A stretch of 9,423 bases of DNA, taken from an uncultured Ruminococcus sp. Lineage in GTDB: Bacteria; Bacillota; Clostridia; Oscillospirales; Acutalibacteraceae. Of the stretch, positions 1-7,814 are shown in pieces. A program made the translations under genes and the position numbers. The notes beneath the pieces were generated by a model that was not told the DNA's origin, searched no databases, and worked only from the letters and a program-made list of their open reading frames with translations. The first letter of the stretch is position 1. Every line of letters begins with the position of its first letter. The DNA is taken from positions 1-9,423 of the forward strand of contig CACXDE010000113.1 in the NCBI GenBank assembly GCA_902766305.1, in the 5' to 3' direction.

Positions 1-539
1 ACAGTAACGCTGTGTCCTCTGCGGTTGAGCTGATCTGCGGCTGCAAGTCCTGATGGACCTGAGCCGATAACAGCAACTGTCTTGCCTGTTCTTACCTTCG
101 GCGGCTGAGCCTTAGCCCAGCCTTCAGAATAAGCTTTTTCAACTATAGCAAATTCATTTTCCCTTACAGAAACAGGATCGCCGTTTGCGCCGCAGGTACA
201 AGCCTTTTCGCAAAGCGCCGGACATACACGGCAGGTAAATTCCGGGAAATTGCTTGTAAGCCTCAACCGATTGTAGGCAAGCTCCCATGCACCTCTGTAT
301 AAAAGATCGTTCCATTCGGGAATGAGATTATTAAGCGGACAACCGGACATCATTCCTCCGATCATCATGCCTGACTGACAGAAAGGCACACCGCATTCCA
401 TACATCTTGCAGCCTGACACTTCTGCTCTTTTTCGCCCAGCGGCTTATGAAACTCATTAAAATTCTTTATACGTTCAAGCTCGGAGGAAGCCTCCGACTC
501 CTTTCTGTCATATTCCAAAAATCCTGTTGCTTTTCCCAT
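1..539 (-). CDS. gltD: Glutamate synthase small (beta) subunit, N-terminal part, cut by window edge
   Basis: GltD is the FAD- and NADPH-binding subunit of glutamate synthase; it passes electrons from NADPH to the large subunit through iron-sulfur centres in the cytoplasm. The visible 179 codons start at ATG 539-537 (minus) and read [13 protein letters not shown]. Two cysteine groups suited to [4Fe-4S] binding are present: C46-x2-C49-x4-C54 with C67 in a [11 protein letters not shown] segment, and C103, C106, C110, C114 in a [13 protein letters not shown] segment. A dinucleotide-binding glycine motif, [14 protein letters not shown] (about 155-168), begins the FAD domain. The rest, roughly two thirds of a normal protein of about 490 residues, lies beyond position 1. 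It follows gltB by 11 bases with a G-rich ribosome site touching the gltB stop, so the two are almost certainly cotranscribed. No defect is seen in the visible part. The assignment rests on family knowledge and is firm. Confidence 0.96.
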   Translation of the reverse strand, partial: MGKATGFLEYDRKESEASSELERIKNFNEFHKPLGEKEQKCQAARCMECGVPFCQSGMMIGGMMSGCPLNNLIPEWNDLLYRGAWELAYNRLRLTSNFPEFTCRVCPALCEKACTCGANGDPVSVRENEFAIVEKAYSEGWAKAQPPKVRTGKTVAVIGSGPSGLAAADQLNRRGHSVT

Positions 540-545
540 GACTAT

Positions 546-552
546 CCCCCTT
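546..552 (-). promoter_or_regulatory. gltD ribosome binding site overlapping the gltB stop codon
   Basis: On the minus strand the gltB stop TAA runs straight into GGGGG, six bases before the gltD ATG at 539. The overlap of stop codon and ribosome site suggests translational coupling, which would help keep the two subunits in balance. The site is G-rich rather than a classic GGAGG. Confidence 0.7.
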
Positions 553-3500
553 ATTGCTCGCCTATGATACTGTAGAAGGCTTCTATTTTTGCCTCGTCCT
601 CAGTCAGTCCCTTACCCTCAAAGACTGCTATTTCTTCCATTATCTTTTTATAATCTCTCGGTATAATCTTCTTGAATTTCGGCAGATAGCCCTCAAAATC
701 AGATACAATCTTCTTTGCCTTTTCTGAACCTGTAGCAGCTATATGCTCGTCAAGAATAGCTCTGAGTTTTTCGATATCGGCTTTTTCCGTTACCTCAGAA
801 ACGAGTACTAACTCTTTATTGAGTTTCATATAAAGGTCTCTGTCCTCGTCAAGCACATAGGCAACACCGCCCGACATACCGGCTGCAAAATTCTTGCCCG
901 TTTTACCGATAACAGCTACACAGCCGCCTGTCATATATTCGCAGCCGTGATCTCCTACACCTTCGACAACAGCCGTTGCACCGGAATTTCTTACGCAGAA
1001 GCGCTCTCCTGCTATACCGTTTATAAACGCTTTACCGCTTGTCGCGCCGTAAAGAGCAACATTACCGATGATGATATTATCCTCTGCTTTAAAGCTGCTG
1101 CCCTTCGGGGGATATACTATCAGCTTACCGCCTGAAAGACCCTTGCCGAAATAGTCGTTGCTGTCTCCGGCAAGCTCCAGGGTAAGCCCCTTTGGTATGA
1201 ACGCACCAAAGCTCTGACCGCCTGCGCCGTAACATTTTACTGTAAAAGTATCCTCCGGCAGTGTATCGCCGAATTTCTTTGTTATCTCCGAACCAAAAGC
1301 AGTGCCAAGAGAACGGTCGGTATTCTTTACATCTATCTCTATTGTTTTCGCTGTACCCTTTTTGAATGAGGCTTTGAATTTCTCTTCGATCTCTTTTTCA
1401 TCAGCTGTTTCCGAAAGTCTGAAATCAAAGAGGGATTTATTAACATATGAAATATCTTCCTTAACGTCACATCCAAGTATTGCGGACAGATCAATCTTCT
1501 TTTCTCTTTCAGAAAGGTTATCTCTGACCTTAAGAAGATCTGTTCTTCCCACAAGCTCGTCAAGTGTGCGTACACCAAGCTTTGACATATATTCCCTGAG
1601 TTCCTCGGCAATAAACATCATGAAGTTTACAACATATTCCGGCTTACCCATAAATTTCTTCCTGAGTTCGGGATTCTGGGTTGCAACACCGAACGGACAT
1701 GTATCAAGGTTGCATACTCTCATCATCGCACAGCCTAAGGTTACAAGCGGAGCTGTAGCAAAGCCGTATTCCTCTGCGCCCAAAATAGCCGCTACGGCAA
1801 CATCTCTGCCCGTCATAAGCTTTCCGTCAGTTTCTATAACGACTTTGTTTCTCAGACCGTTCATTATAAGCGTCTGATGAGCCTCTGCAAGACCAAGCTC
1901 CCATGGAAGTCCTGCATGATGTATCGAGCTGCCCGGAGCTGCGCCTGTACCGCCGTCATAACCGGATATGAGTATTACTCCTGCGCCTGCCTTTGCAACG
2001 CCTGCTGCAACTGTGCCTACACCGCATTCTGAAACGAGCTTTACTGAAATACGGGCATTTTTATTCGCATTTTTCAGGTCATAGATAAGCTGTGCAAGGT
2101 CTTCTATTGAATAAATATCATGGTGCGGCGGAGGTGAAATAAGTGATACACCCGGAGTAGAATGTCTTGTTTTTGCTATCCACGGATAGACCTTTTTACC
2201 GGGCAGATGACCGCCCTCACCGGGCTTTGCGCCCTGAGCCATTTTTATCTGTATCTCATCTGCACTGTTCAGATATTTTGAAGTTACGCCGAATCGTCCC
2301 GACGCTACCTGCTTTATAGCCGAACAGCGGTTTTTATCTGTTCCCTTGGTAAGCAGTCTTTCGTCGCTTTCGCCGCCCTCACCAGAGTTAGATTTGCCGT
2401 GAAGTCTGTTCATTGCTATTGCAAGAGCCTGATGTGCTTCTTCTGAGATCGAACCGTATGACATAGCACCTGTCTTGAAACGTCTGACAATAGATTCTGC
2501 GCTTTCGACTTCTTCAAGCGGAACAGGATTTTCTGCATAGTTAAAATCAAACAGACCTCTTATATTCATCGTCCCCATTTCCTCAGTTATCATGTGGGAA
2601 TAGGATTTGAACAAATCGTAATTATTCGTTCGTGACGCCATTTGCAGGGTATGTATTGTTTTCGGATTGTAAAGATGTTCCTCTCTGCCGCTTCTGAATT
2701 TATGCTCGCCTCTTGAGAAAATTTCAGTAGTGGTTTCAAGGCTTAGCGGATCAAATGCAGCAGTATGGAGACTGTCAACAGTCTTTTCTATATCTTCAAG
2801 GGTGATACCGCCGATACGGCTGACAGTACCTGTGAAATATTCATCTATTACGCTCTTGCCGATACCGATAGCCTCAAATATCTGAGAACCCTGATAGGAT
2901 TGAATTGTTGAGATACCCATTTTTGATGCGATTTTTACTATGCCGTGAAGGATAGCATTGTTATAATCATCAACAGCGGCATAATAATCCTTGTCAAGCA
3001 AATCCTCATGTATAAGCGAATGTATAGTTTCCTGTGCAAGATAGGGATTTATTGCACTTGCGCCGTAGCCGAGCAGTGTTGCGAAATGATGTACCGTTCT
3101 CGGTTCGCCGCTTTCAAGTATAACTGCAAGGGATGTTCTTCTCTTTGTAACAACAAGGTGTCTGTGAAGAGCAGATACTGCTAAAAGTGACGGTATTGCA
3201 AGATGGTTTTCATCAACGCCCCTGTCGGAGAGGATGAGTATATTTGCCCCCTCATTATATGCTTTGTCCGCTTCAAGGTAAAGGCGGTTAATTGCCTTTG
3301 AAAGACGGGTGTTCTTATAATAAAGTATCGGGATAACTGCTACCTTGAATCCGCTTACCTTCATGTTTTTAAGCTTTAATATATCGGTTGATGTAAGTAT
3401 AGGATTGTGAATTTTAATAACCTTGCAGTTTTCCGGACGCTCTTCAAGAATATTTCCATCCTCACCTATATATACTGTAGTAGAGGTAACAATCTCCTCA

Positions 3501-5077
3501 CGGATAGCGTCAATAGGCGGATTCGTTACCTGTGCAAAAAGCTGTTTGAAATAATTAAACAGCGGCTGAGACTCTTTTGATAAAACGGCTAAAGGCGTAT
3601 CAATACCCATTGAAGTGATAGGCTCACTTCCGTTTTGCGCCATAGGAAGGATTTCCTTCATTATTTCTTCATATGTATATCCGAAAGCCTTTTGAAGTCT
3701 CTTTCTTTCCTCGCCGTGATGCTCTTCAACTCTGACATTCGGTATTTTAAGGTTTCTCAGCTTTACTAAATTGCTGTCGAGCCATTCGCCGTAGGGCTGA
3801 CGGGAAGCGTAATATTCCTTCAGTTCATCATCATCAATAACTCTGCCCTTTACTGTATCTACAAGAAGCATTTTACCCGGGCGGAGTCTTTCTTTCGTAA
3901 CAATTTTTTCAGCCGGTATCGGCAGTGCGCCTACCTCAGATGAAAGAATAAGATTGCCGTCATCAGTGATATAGTATCTTGACGGACGCAGACCGTTTCT
4001 GTCAAGCACAGCACCCATAATATCTCCGTCTGAGAAAAGTATAGATGCAGGACCGTCCCACGGTTCCATCATTGTTGCATAATACTGGTAAAAATCTCTC
4101 TTTGTACGGCTCATTGTATGGTTTCTGTCCCACGGCTCAGGTATGGTTATCATTACCGCTAAGGGCAGATCCATTCCGCTCATGACAAGAAATTCAAGGG
4201 TATTGTCAAGCATTGCGGAGTCTGAACCTTCTGTATTTACAACAGGGAGAACCTTCTGGAGGTCGCCCTTGAGATGCTCGCTCTGCATTGTTTCTTCTCG
4301 TGCAAGCATTTTATCAGCATTGCCCTTTATAGTATTGATTTCACCGTTATGGACTATCATGCGGTTGGGGTGCGCCCTCTGCCAGCTTGGGTTTGTATTA
4401 GTGGAGAATCTTGAATGTACCATAGCGATAGCGGACTGATAATCCTCATCCTGCAAATCAAGGAAGAACCTTCTCAGATCACCAACAAGGAACATACCCT
4501 TATATACAATAGTACGGCTTGAAAGTGATACAACATAGGTATCCTCATTACTCTGCTCGAACTCACGTCTTGCAACATAGAGACGGCGGTCAAAGTCCAG
4601 TCCCTTCTTTACTCCCTCTGGTCTTTCAATAAAGCACTGCTGTATATCGGGCATACAGTCAAGTGCTCTCTGACCTATAACAGAAGTATCGCTGGGGACA
4701 TTTCTCCAGCCGAGTATATGAAGCCCTTCCTTTTCGGCAATGATCTCAAACATTTTCTTAGCCTGATTGCGGTGAAGCTCGTTCTGTGGAAAGAAGAACA
4801 TTCCCACACCGTAATCTCTTTCATTTCCTATTTCTATTCCGAGGGAAGCGGCAGTCTTTTTAAAGAAGCGGTGTGATATCTGTGTCAGAATACCTACACC
4901 ATCGCCGGTTTTGCCTTCGGCGTCCTTGCCGGCACGGTGTTCCAGCGTCTCAACGATAGTCAACGCATCGGCAACAGTTTTATGTGACTGTATGCCTTTA
5001 ATATTCACAACTGCTCCTATGCCGCAGTTGTCATGCTCGAATGACGGATCGTAAAGGCTGTGTTCAGTCTTTGTCAT
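551..5077 (-). CDS. gltB: Glutamate synthase large (alpha) subunit, complete
   Basis: GltB makes two glutamates from glutamine and 2-oxoglutarate, using electrons delivered by GltD. The product is 1508 residues, normal for bacterial GltB. Domains in order: a class II glutamine amidotransferase whose nucleophile is Cys18 in HDNCGIGAV, so a 17-residue propeptide is probably removed; amidotransferase motifs [12 protein letters not shown] (221-232) and HNGEINT (243-249); a central linking domain (about 460-780); the FMN/2-oxoglutarate synthase domain with SPPPHHD (about 981-987); the [3Fe-4S] cysteines C1116-x5-C1122-x4-C1127; and a glycine-repeat C-terminal domain (about 1260-1480). The start chosen is ATG 5077, which has AAGGAAG six bases upstream and leaves the expected short propeptide. 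An in-frame TTG at 5140 would add 21 residues but lies inside the -35 box, so it cannot be transcribed from that promoter. The gene leads a gltB-gltD operon divergent from the glutamine synthetase. No frameshift or missing key residue was seen. Confidence 0.98.
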   Translation of the reverse strand: MTKTEHSLYDPSFEHDNCGIGAVVNIKGIQSHKTVADALTIVETLEHRAGKDAEGKTGDGVGILTQISHRFFKKTAASLGIEIGNERDYGVGMFFFPQNELHRNQAKKMFEIIAEKEGLHILGWRNVPSDTSVIGQRALDCMPDIQQCFIERPEGVKKGLDFDRRLYVARREFEQSNEDTYVVSLSSRTIVYKGMFLVGDLRRFFLDLQDEDYQSAIAMVHSRFSTNTNPSWQRAHPNRMIVHNGEINTIKGNADKMLAREETMQSEHLKGDLQKVLPVVNTEGSDSAMLDNTLEFLVMSGMDLPLAVMITIPEPWDRNHTMSRTKRDFYQYYATMMEPWDGPASILFSDGDIMGAVLDRNGLRPSRYYITDDGNLILSSEVGALPIPAEKIVTKERLRPGKMLLVDTVKGRVIDDDELKEYYASRQPYGEWLDSNLVKLRNLKIPNVRVEEHHGEERKRLQKAFGYTYEEIMKEILPMAQNGSEPITSMGIDTPLAVLSKESQPLFNYFKQLFAQVTNPPIDAIREEIVTSTTVYIGEDGNILEERPENCKVIKIHNPILTSTDILKLKNMKVSGFKVAVIPILYYKNTRLSKAINRLYLEADKAYNEGANILILSDRGVDENHLAIPSLLAVSALHRHLVVTKRRTSLAVILESGEPRTVHHFATLLGYGASAINPYLAQETIHSLIHEDLLDKDYYAAVDDYNNAILHGIVKIASKMGISTIQSYQGSQIFEAIGIGKSVIDEYFTGTVSRIGGITLEDIEKTVDSLHTAAFDPLSLETTTEIFSRGEHKFRSGREEHLYNPKTIHTLQMASRTNNYDLFKSYSHMITEEMGTMNIRGLFDFNYAENPVPLEEVESAESIVRRFKTGAMSYGSISEEAHQALAIAMNRLHGKSNSGEGGESDERLLTKGTDKNRCSAIKQVASGRFGVTSKYLNSADEIQIKMAQGAKPGEGGHLPGKKVYPWIAKTRHSTPGVSLISPPPHHDIYSIEDLAQLIYDLKNANKNARISVKLVSECGVGTVAAGVAKAGAGVILISGYDGGTGAAPGSSIHHAGLPWELGLAEAHQTLIMNGLRNKVVIETDGKLMTGRDVAVAAILGAEEYGFATAPLVTLGCAMMRVCNLDTCPFGVATQNPELRKKFMGKPEYVVNFMMFIAEELREYMSKLGVRTLDELVGRTDLLKVRDNLSEREKKIDLSAILGCDVKEDISYVNKSLFDFRLSETADEKEIEEKFKASFKKGTAKTIEIDVKNTDRSLGTAFGSEITKKFGDTLPEDTFTVKCYGAGGQSFGAFIPKGLTLELAGDSNDYFGKGLSGGKLIVYPPKGSSFKAEDNIIIGNVALYGATSGKAFINGIAGERFCVRNSGATAVVEGVGDHGCEYMTGGCVAVIGKTGKNFAAGMSGGVAYVLDEDRDLYMKLNKELVLVSEVTEKADIEKLRAILDEHIAATGSEKAKKIVSDFEGYLPKFKKIIPRDYKKIMEEIAVFEGKGLTEDEAKIEAFYSIIGEQ

Positions 5078-5083
5078 AATGAT

Positions 5084-5090
5084 CTTCCTT
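5084..5090 (-). promoter_or_regulatory. gltB ribosome binding site that fixes the start
   Basis: AAGGAAG on the minus strand sits six bases before ATG 5077. It supports this ATG over the upstream in-frame TTG at 5140. Confidence 0.85.
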
Positions 5091-5111
5091 TCCTTTTCTG
5101 TGATAGTGCAT

Positions 5112-5140
5112 ATTATAAAACTGAATTGCAGGATTGTCAA
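5112..5140 (-). promoter_or_regulatory. Consensus housekeeping-sigma promoter for gltB-gltD
   Basis: On the minus strand TTGACA (5140-5135) and TATAAT (5117-5112) are separated by exactly 17 bp, a perfect match to the sigma-A/sigma-70 consensus. The expected transcript start is near 5105, giving a leader of only about 28 nt before ATG 5077. That leaves no room for an RNA switch, so control of gltB is more likely at initiation. Confidence 0.93.
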
Positions 5141-5144
5141 GTAG

Positions 5145-5152
5145 TTTTTGCA
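5145..5152 (-). promoter_or_regulatory. TGCAAAAA element upstream of the gltB -35 box
   Basis: On the minus strand TGCAAAAA lies four bases (CTAC) upstream of TTGACA. The same octamer sits at the identical distance from the opposing promoter, at 5241-5248. It could be an UP-element-like sequence or half of an operator; no known regulator site was recognised. Confidence 0.45.
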
Positions 5153-5174
5153 TTTTTTGTTTTATTTCATTCAA

Positions 5175-5187
5175 AAAACACTGTTTT
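5175..5187. repeat. Perfect 6-bp inverted repeat between the promoters, candidate operator
   Basis: AAAACA (5175-5180) and TGTTTT (5182-5187) flank a single C. Another TGTTTT lies at 5158-5163, 24 bp upstream of its copy. The composition is simple, so chance is possible in such AT-rich DNA. It does not match the 17-bp spacing of a GlnR/TnrA box. Confidence 0.3.
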
Positions 5188-5240
5188 ACACCTAAAAATG
5201 CACACCAAAAAGATAAAATTGCAAGAAAAATAAAAAAAGT

Positions 5241-5248
5241 TGCAAAAA
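5241..5248 (+). promoter_or_regulatory. TGCAAAAA element upstream of the GSIII -35 box
   Basis: TGCAAAAA lies four bases (GGTA) before TTGACA, mirroring the arrangement at the gltB promoter. A further TTGCAA at 5219-5224 is 21 bp, about two helical turns, upstream of the TTGCAA that begins at 5240. Confidence 0.45.
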
Positions 5249-5252
5249 GGTA

Positions 5253-5281
5253 TTGACAAATGGATTTCTTTGGTTTATAAT
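5253..5281 (+). promoter_or_regulatory. Consensus housekeeping-sigma promoter for the GSIII gene
   Basis: TTGACA (5253-5258) and TATAAT (5276-5281) are exactly 17 bp apart, again a perfect consensus. Transcription should begin near A5288, giving an untranslated leader of about 168 nt. So strong a core promoter suggests that control is imposed by a repressor or in the leader. Confidence 0.93.
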
Positions 5282-5291
5282 CCAATCATCG

Positions 5292-5307
5292 ACAGCAAAG
5301 GCGCTGT
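5292..5307 (+). promoter_or_regulatory. Hexaloop hairpin competing with the terminator stem, ANTAR-like candidate
   Basis: ACAGC (5292-5296) and GCTGT (5303-5307) pair around the six-base loop AAAGGC. ANTAR-domain antiterminators bind paired hairpins whose hexaloops have A at position 1 and G at position 4, and this loop fits. Its 3' arm also lies in the 5' strand of P1, so the two structures exclude each other. A second loop with the same pattern, AATGTC at 5319-5324, has only a 3-bp stem including G-U, so the required partner hairpin is weak. Confidence 0.35.
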
Positions 5308-5415
5308 AAGCGAAAGCGAATGTCCGTCACTGCGGCAGTACAGAACTCCTCTCCACAGTAATTGTTCTGATGCCGTACAGGGAAAGCGGACAGTTCCGGC
5401 TTACAGTGCTTTTTT
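5297..5415 (+). terminator. Possible conditional terminator formed by leader stem P1 and a T6 tract
   Basis: The P1 helix of 11-15 bp ends at 5409-5413 and T6 follows at 5410-5415, the layout of an intrinsic terminator with a large structured loop. It lies 40 nt before the GSIII start, so termination here would prevent expression. The roughly 90-nt span between its arms is larger than usual and may need P2 and P3 to fold first. Confidence 0.45.
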
Positions 5416-5442
5416 GTATGTCGAAAACAATAAAGGAAAGAC

Positions 5443-5449
5443 AGGAGAG
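5443..5449 (+). promoter_or_regulatory. GSIII ribosome binding site that fixes the start
   Basis: AGGAGAG lies about six to eight bases before ATG 5456. It supports this ATG over upstream in-frame codons: the frame happens to stay open back through the leader and promoter to 5240, but those positions lie upstream of or within the leader structure. Confidence 0.85.
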
Positions 5450-5455
5450 ATATCT

Positions 5456-7546
5456 ATGGCAAACGTAACAGAGATTTTTGGCAGTATGGTATTTGACGAC
5501 AAAAAAATGCAGGAAAGACTTCCCCGCATTACCTATAAGTCACTCAAAAAGACTGTAAAGAACGGTGATCCGTTGGATATCAGCGTTGCCAATGCCGTAG
5601 CAAATGCAATGAAGGACTGGGCTGTTGAAATGGGATGCACACATTATACACACTGGTTCCAGCCTATGACAGGTGTAACCGCTGAAAAGCATGACAGCTT
5701 TATTTTCCCGACTGAGGGCGGCGGTATCATTATGGAGTTTTCGGGCAAGGAGCTAATCAAGGGCGAACCGGACGCATCAAGCTTCCCGTCAGGCGGTATC
5801 CGCGCTACGTTCGAGGCAAGGGGTTATACAACATGGGATCCCACATCTCCGGCGTTTGTCCGTGATAAGACATTATATATTCCGACAGCGTTCTGCTCAT
5901 ATACCGGAGAAGTACTTGATAAGAAGACACCTCTTCTCCGTTCCATGGAAAGATTAAGCTCCGTTGCAGTAGATGTGCTTCACCTTTTAGGCAAGAGTGA
6001 TGTAACAAGAGTAACAACAACTGTCGGACCAGAGCAGGAATATTTTCTTATTGATAAGACTATGTATGATAAGCGTCCAGACCTCATCTATACAGGACGT
6101 ACATTGTTTGGCTGTCCAGCACCAAAGGGACAGGAGCTTGAGGATCACTATTTTGGTTCTATCAAGACGAGAGTTTCAGCGTTCATGAATGAGCTTGACG
6201 AGGAGCTTTGGAAATTAGGCGTTTTTGCAAAGACAAAGCATAATGAGGTAGCGCCCTCACAGCATGAGCTTGCACCGATTTTTGAAACATCCAATATTGC
6301 AACCGATCATAATGAGCTTACAATGGAAGTAATGAAAAAGGTTGCAGAGCGGCACGGACTTGTATGTCTGCTTCATGAAAAGCCCTTCGCCGGTGTAAAC
6401 GGTTCAGGAAAGCACAATAACTGGTCAATATCTACTAATACAGGTGAGAACCTTCTTGATCCGGGCAAAACACCCGAAAACAATCTACAGTTCCAGCTCT
6501 TCCTTGCGGCTATTGTAAAGGCTGTGCATGAATATCAGGATCTTCTCAGGCTGACAGTTGCATCAGCCGGAAATGATCACAGACTTGGCGCAAATGAAGC
6601 ACCTCCGGCGATCATTTCTATGTATCTTGGCGATGATTTAGGAGCACTGGTAGATTCTATCGTAAACGGTACAGAGTACAAGCGCAGAAGCGGTTCGGAT
6701 ATGCAGACAAAGGTAGATGTACTCCCGGATTTCAAAAAGGATTCATCAGACAGAAACCGTACATCGCCGTTTGCATTTACGGGCAATAAGTTTGAGTTCA
6801 GGGCTTTGGGTTCATCACTGAACATTGCATGCCCGAACTATATGTTGAATACAATAGTAGCCGAAGAGCTTTCGGAGTTTTATGCAGAGCTTAAGGATGC
6901 AGATAATCTTGAAGAAGCGATCAAAGCAGTTGTCAAAAAGACCTTTACAGAACATCAGAACATAATTTTCAACGGCGATAATTATTCTGAGCAGTGGGTC
7001 GCAGAGGCAGAAAAAAGAGGACTTTGCAATTATCGTTCTCTGCCGGAGGCTATGCCGCATTATGTTGACAGGAAAAATATTGATCTGTTCGAGAAAAACG
7101 GTATCCTCAATGAATCAGAAATTCATGCAAGATATGAGATCGAGCTTGAAACCTACAGCAAACAGATACGCATTGAAGCTCTTACTATGGTAGATATGGC
7201 GGAAAAGAATATCACACCTGCTGTTATCTCCTTTGTAAAGGAAATGACAGATGCGGCTCTTGCAAAGAAAGCACTGTCTTCATCCGTTTCAGTATATGCT
7301 GAAACAGAGCTTGTTAGTGAGCTGTCAGATAATCTTGAAAGCTTTGTAAAGAAAACAGCTGAGCTTAAAGCTGCGGCAGCAAAAATCAACGGTATCAGTG
7401 ACAGCCTTGAGCAGGCAAAATATTGCCGTGAGACAGTGTTCAGCCTTATGGGCGAGCTGAGAACACTGGGCGACGCTATGGAGCAGAAAACATCCGCTGA
7501 GTACTGGCCGTACCCGTCATACGGCGAGATCCTTTTCGGAGTTTAA
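5456..7546 (+). CDS. glnN: Type III glutamine synthetase (GSIII), complete
   Basis: This cytoplasmic enzyme makes glutamine from glutamate, ammonium and ATP. The product is 696 residues, the usual GSIII size and much larger than GSI (about 450). GSIII marks in order: FGSMVFDD near the N-terminus; HWFQPMTG followed by EKHDSF (66-82); GPEQEYF (191-197), whose Glu193 and Glu195 correspond to metal-ligand glutamates; [14 protein letters not shown] (261-274); the ATP/glutamate-site motif [16 protein letters not shown] (309-324); and the typical C-terminal end [12 protein letters not shown] (683-694). The last 130 or so residues look helical and form the GSIII-specific C-terminal region. No tyrosine adenylylation site of the GSI type was recognised. 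It is divergent from gltB, with which it forms the GS-GOGAT cycle, and is followed on the same strand by the ammonium channel. A perfect promoter and a structured leader precede it. It appears intact. The family assignment is secure; the symbol follows common use for GSIII. Confidence 0.98.
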   Translation: MANVTEIFGSMVFDDKKMQERLPRITYKSLKKTVKNGDPLDISVANAVANAMKDWAVEMGCTHYTHWFQPMTGVTAEKHDSFIFPTEGGGIIMEFSGKELIKGEPDASSFPSGGIRATFEARGYTTWDPTSPAFVRDKTLYIPTAFCSYTGEVLDKKTPLLRSMERLSSVAVDVLHLLGKSDVTRVTTTVGPEQEYFLIDKTMYDKRPDLIYTGRTLFGCPAPKGQELEDHYFGSIKTRVSAFMNELDEELWKLGVFAKTKHNEVAPSQHELAPIFETSNIATDHNELTMEVMKKVAERHGLVCLLHEKPFAGVNGSGKHNNWSISTNTGENLLDPGKTPENNLQFQLFLAAIVKAVHEYQDLLRLTVASAGNDHRLGANEAPPAIISMYLGDDLGALVDSIVNGTEYKRRSGSDMQTKVDVLPDFKKDSSDRNRTSPFAFTGNKFEFRALGSSLNIACPNYMLNTIVAEELSEFYAELKDADNLEEAIKAVVKKTFTEHQNIIFNGDNYSEQWVAEAEKRGLCNYRSLPEAMPHYVDRKNIDLFEKNGILNESEIHARYEIELETYSKQIRIEALTMVDMAEKNITPAVISFVKEMTDAALAKKALSSSVSVYAETELVSELSDNLESFVKKTAELKAAAAKINGISDSLEQAKYCRETVFSLMGELRTLGDAMEQKTSAEYWPYPSYGEILFGV

Positions 7547-7560
7547 ACAACCTCACACTT

Positions 7561-7718
7561 CTGTCATCCTGAGCGCAGCGAAGGATCTTTACCACAAAAT
7601 CAGCGTAACAGCAAAGATTCTTCGTCGCTTTGTTTCTGAAAATATCGGGGTTCATCATTGTCGGAAAGCAAAAAACGCTCCCAACTTTTAACAACCGGGT
7701 CGATCCTCAGAATGACAG
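7561..7718. repeat. Dispersed inverted-repeat element of the GTCATCCTGAGC family, MITE-like
   Basis: The ends are inverted copies: CTGTCATCCTGAG (7561-7573), and CTCAGAATGACAG (7706-7718) whose reverse complement matches at 12 of 13 positions. Next to the left end, GCGCAGCGAAGGATCTTT (7573-7590) has a degenerate inverted copy around 7613-7631, so the left half folds on itself. Short palindromic sequences of this type are scattered through many bacterial genomes, and their chance translation on the minus strand gives the familiar spurious peptide ILRCAQDD, present here. No target-site duplication is evident. The element starts 14 bp after the GSIII stop and may also serve as a weak transcript end. 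Confidence 0.75.
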
Positions 7719-7768
7719 TAGGGGAAGCTTTAAAATGACAACAGAATAAAACAGACTGAAATTTCATG

Positions 7769-7796
7769 CTCTGAACTCTGCACTCTTAGCTCTGAG
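7769..7796 (+). repeat. Four tandem CTCTNNN heptads
   Basis: Four consecutive 7-bp units read CTCTGAA, CTCTGCA, CTCTTAG and CTCTGAG. They lie between the dispersed repeat and the amt leader. No function is recognised; this may be a remnant of the repeat element or a simple-sequence expansion. Confidence 0.65.
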
Positions 7797-7814
7797 CTTA
7801 AAAAAATACACAAT

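Larger units (their letters stand above)
5141..5252. other. AT-rich control segment between two divergent promoters
   Basis: These 112 bp separate the two -35 boxes. They are strongly AT-rich, with A- and T-tracts that could act as UP elements. They contain no supported gene. Visible features are a TGCAAAAA element flanking each -35 box, an additional TTGCAA copy at 5219-5224, and a 13-bp inverted repeat at 5175-5187. A regulator bound here could act on both operons together. Confidence 0.75.
5288..5415 (+). promoter_or_regulatory. Structured 5' leader of the GSIII mRNA, candidate attenuator or riboswitch
   Basis: Hand pairing gives three nested stems in one long rod. P1 pairs 5301-5311 with 5399-5409 (11 bp, one G-U) and can extend outward with AAAG (5297-5300) against 5410-5413. 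P2 pairs TGTCCG (5321-5326) with CGGACA (5387-5392), plus a T-G pair inside. P3 pairs TGCGGCA (5331-5337) with TGCCGTA (5371-5377) and, past a small internal loop, CAGAAC (5341-5346) with GTTCTG (5364-5369), with a 17-nt loop. P1 is followed by six Ts. The leader contains no convincing reading frame. It did not match the T-box, cobalamin or c-di-GMP leaders as I remember them. The pairing is seen directly; a regulatory role is inferred. Confidence 0.6.

Noticed and set aside
1302..1877. A 191-codon plus-strand frame opposite gltB
   Set aside because: It is an antisense shadow of the conserved FMN and iron-sulfur region of gltB and has no ribosome site.
5158..5190. GlnR/TnrA box between the promoters
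   Set aside because: TGT and ACA half sites are present, but not with the 17-bp TGTNA-N7-TNACA spacing.
5320..5361. A 13-codon leader peptide with two Gln codons in the GSIII leader
   Set aside because: There is no ribosome site before the ATG and the Gln codons are not clustered. The stem structure explains the region better.
5240..5455. Extension of GSIII by 72 codons from a TTG at 5240
   Set aside because: It would run through the promoter and the leader structure. GSIII proteins begin near FGSMVF, and ATG 5456 has its own ribosome site.
5370..5468. A 32-codon frame overlapping the GSIII start
   Set aside because: No ribosome site, unlikely composition, and it overlaps the terminator-like stem and the true start.
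7476..7694. Minus-strand open frame of 72 codons across the GSIII end and the repeat
   Set aside because: It is a chance frame through the dispersed repeat and contains the familiar spurious ILRCAQDD peptide; it has no ribosome site and overlaps GSIII.
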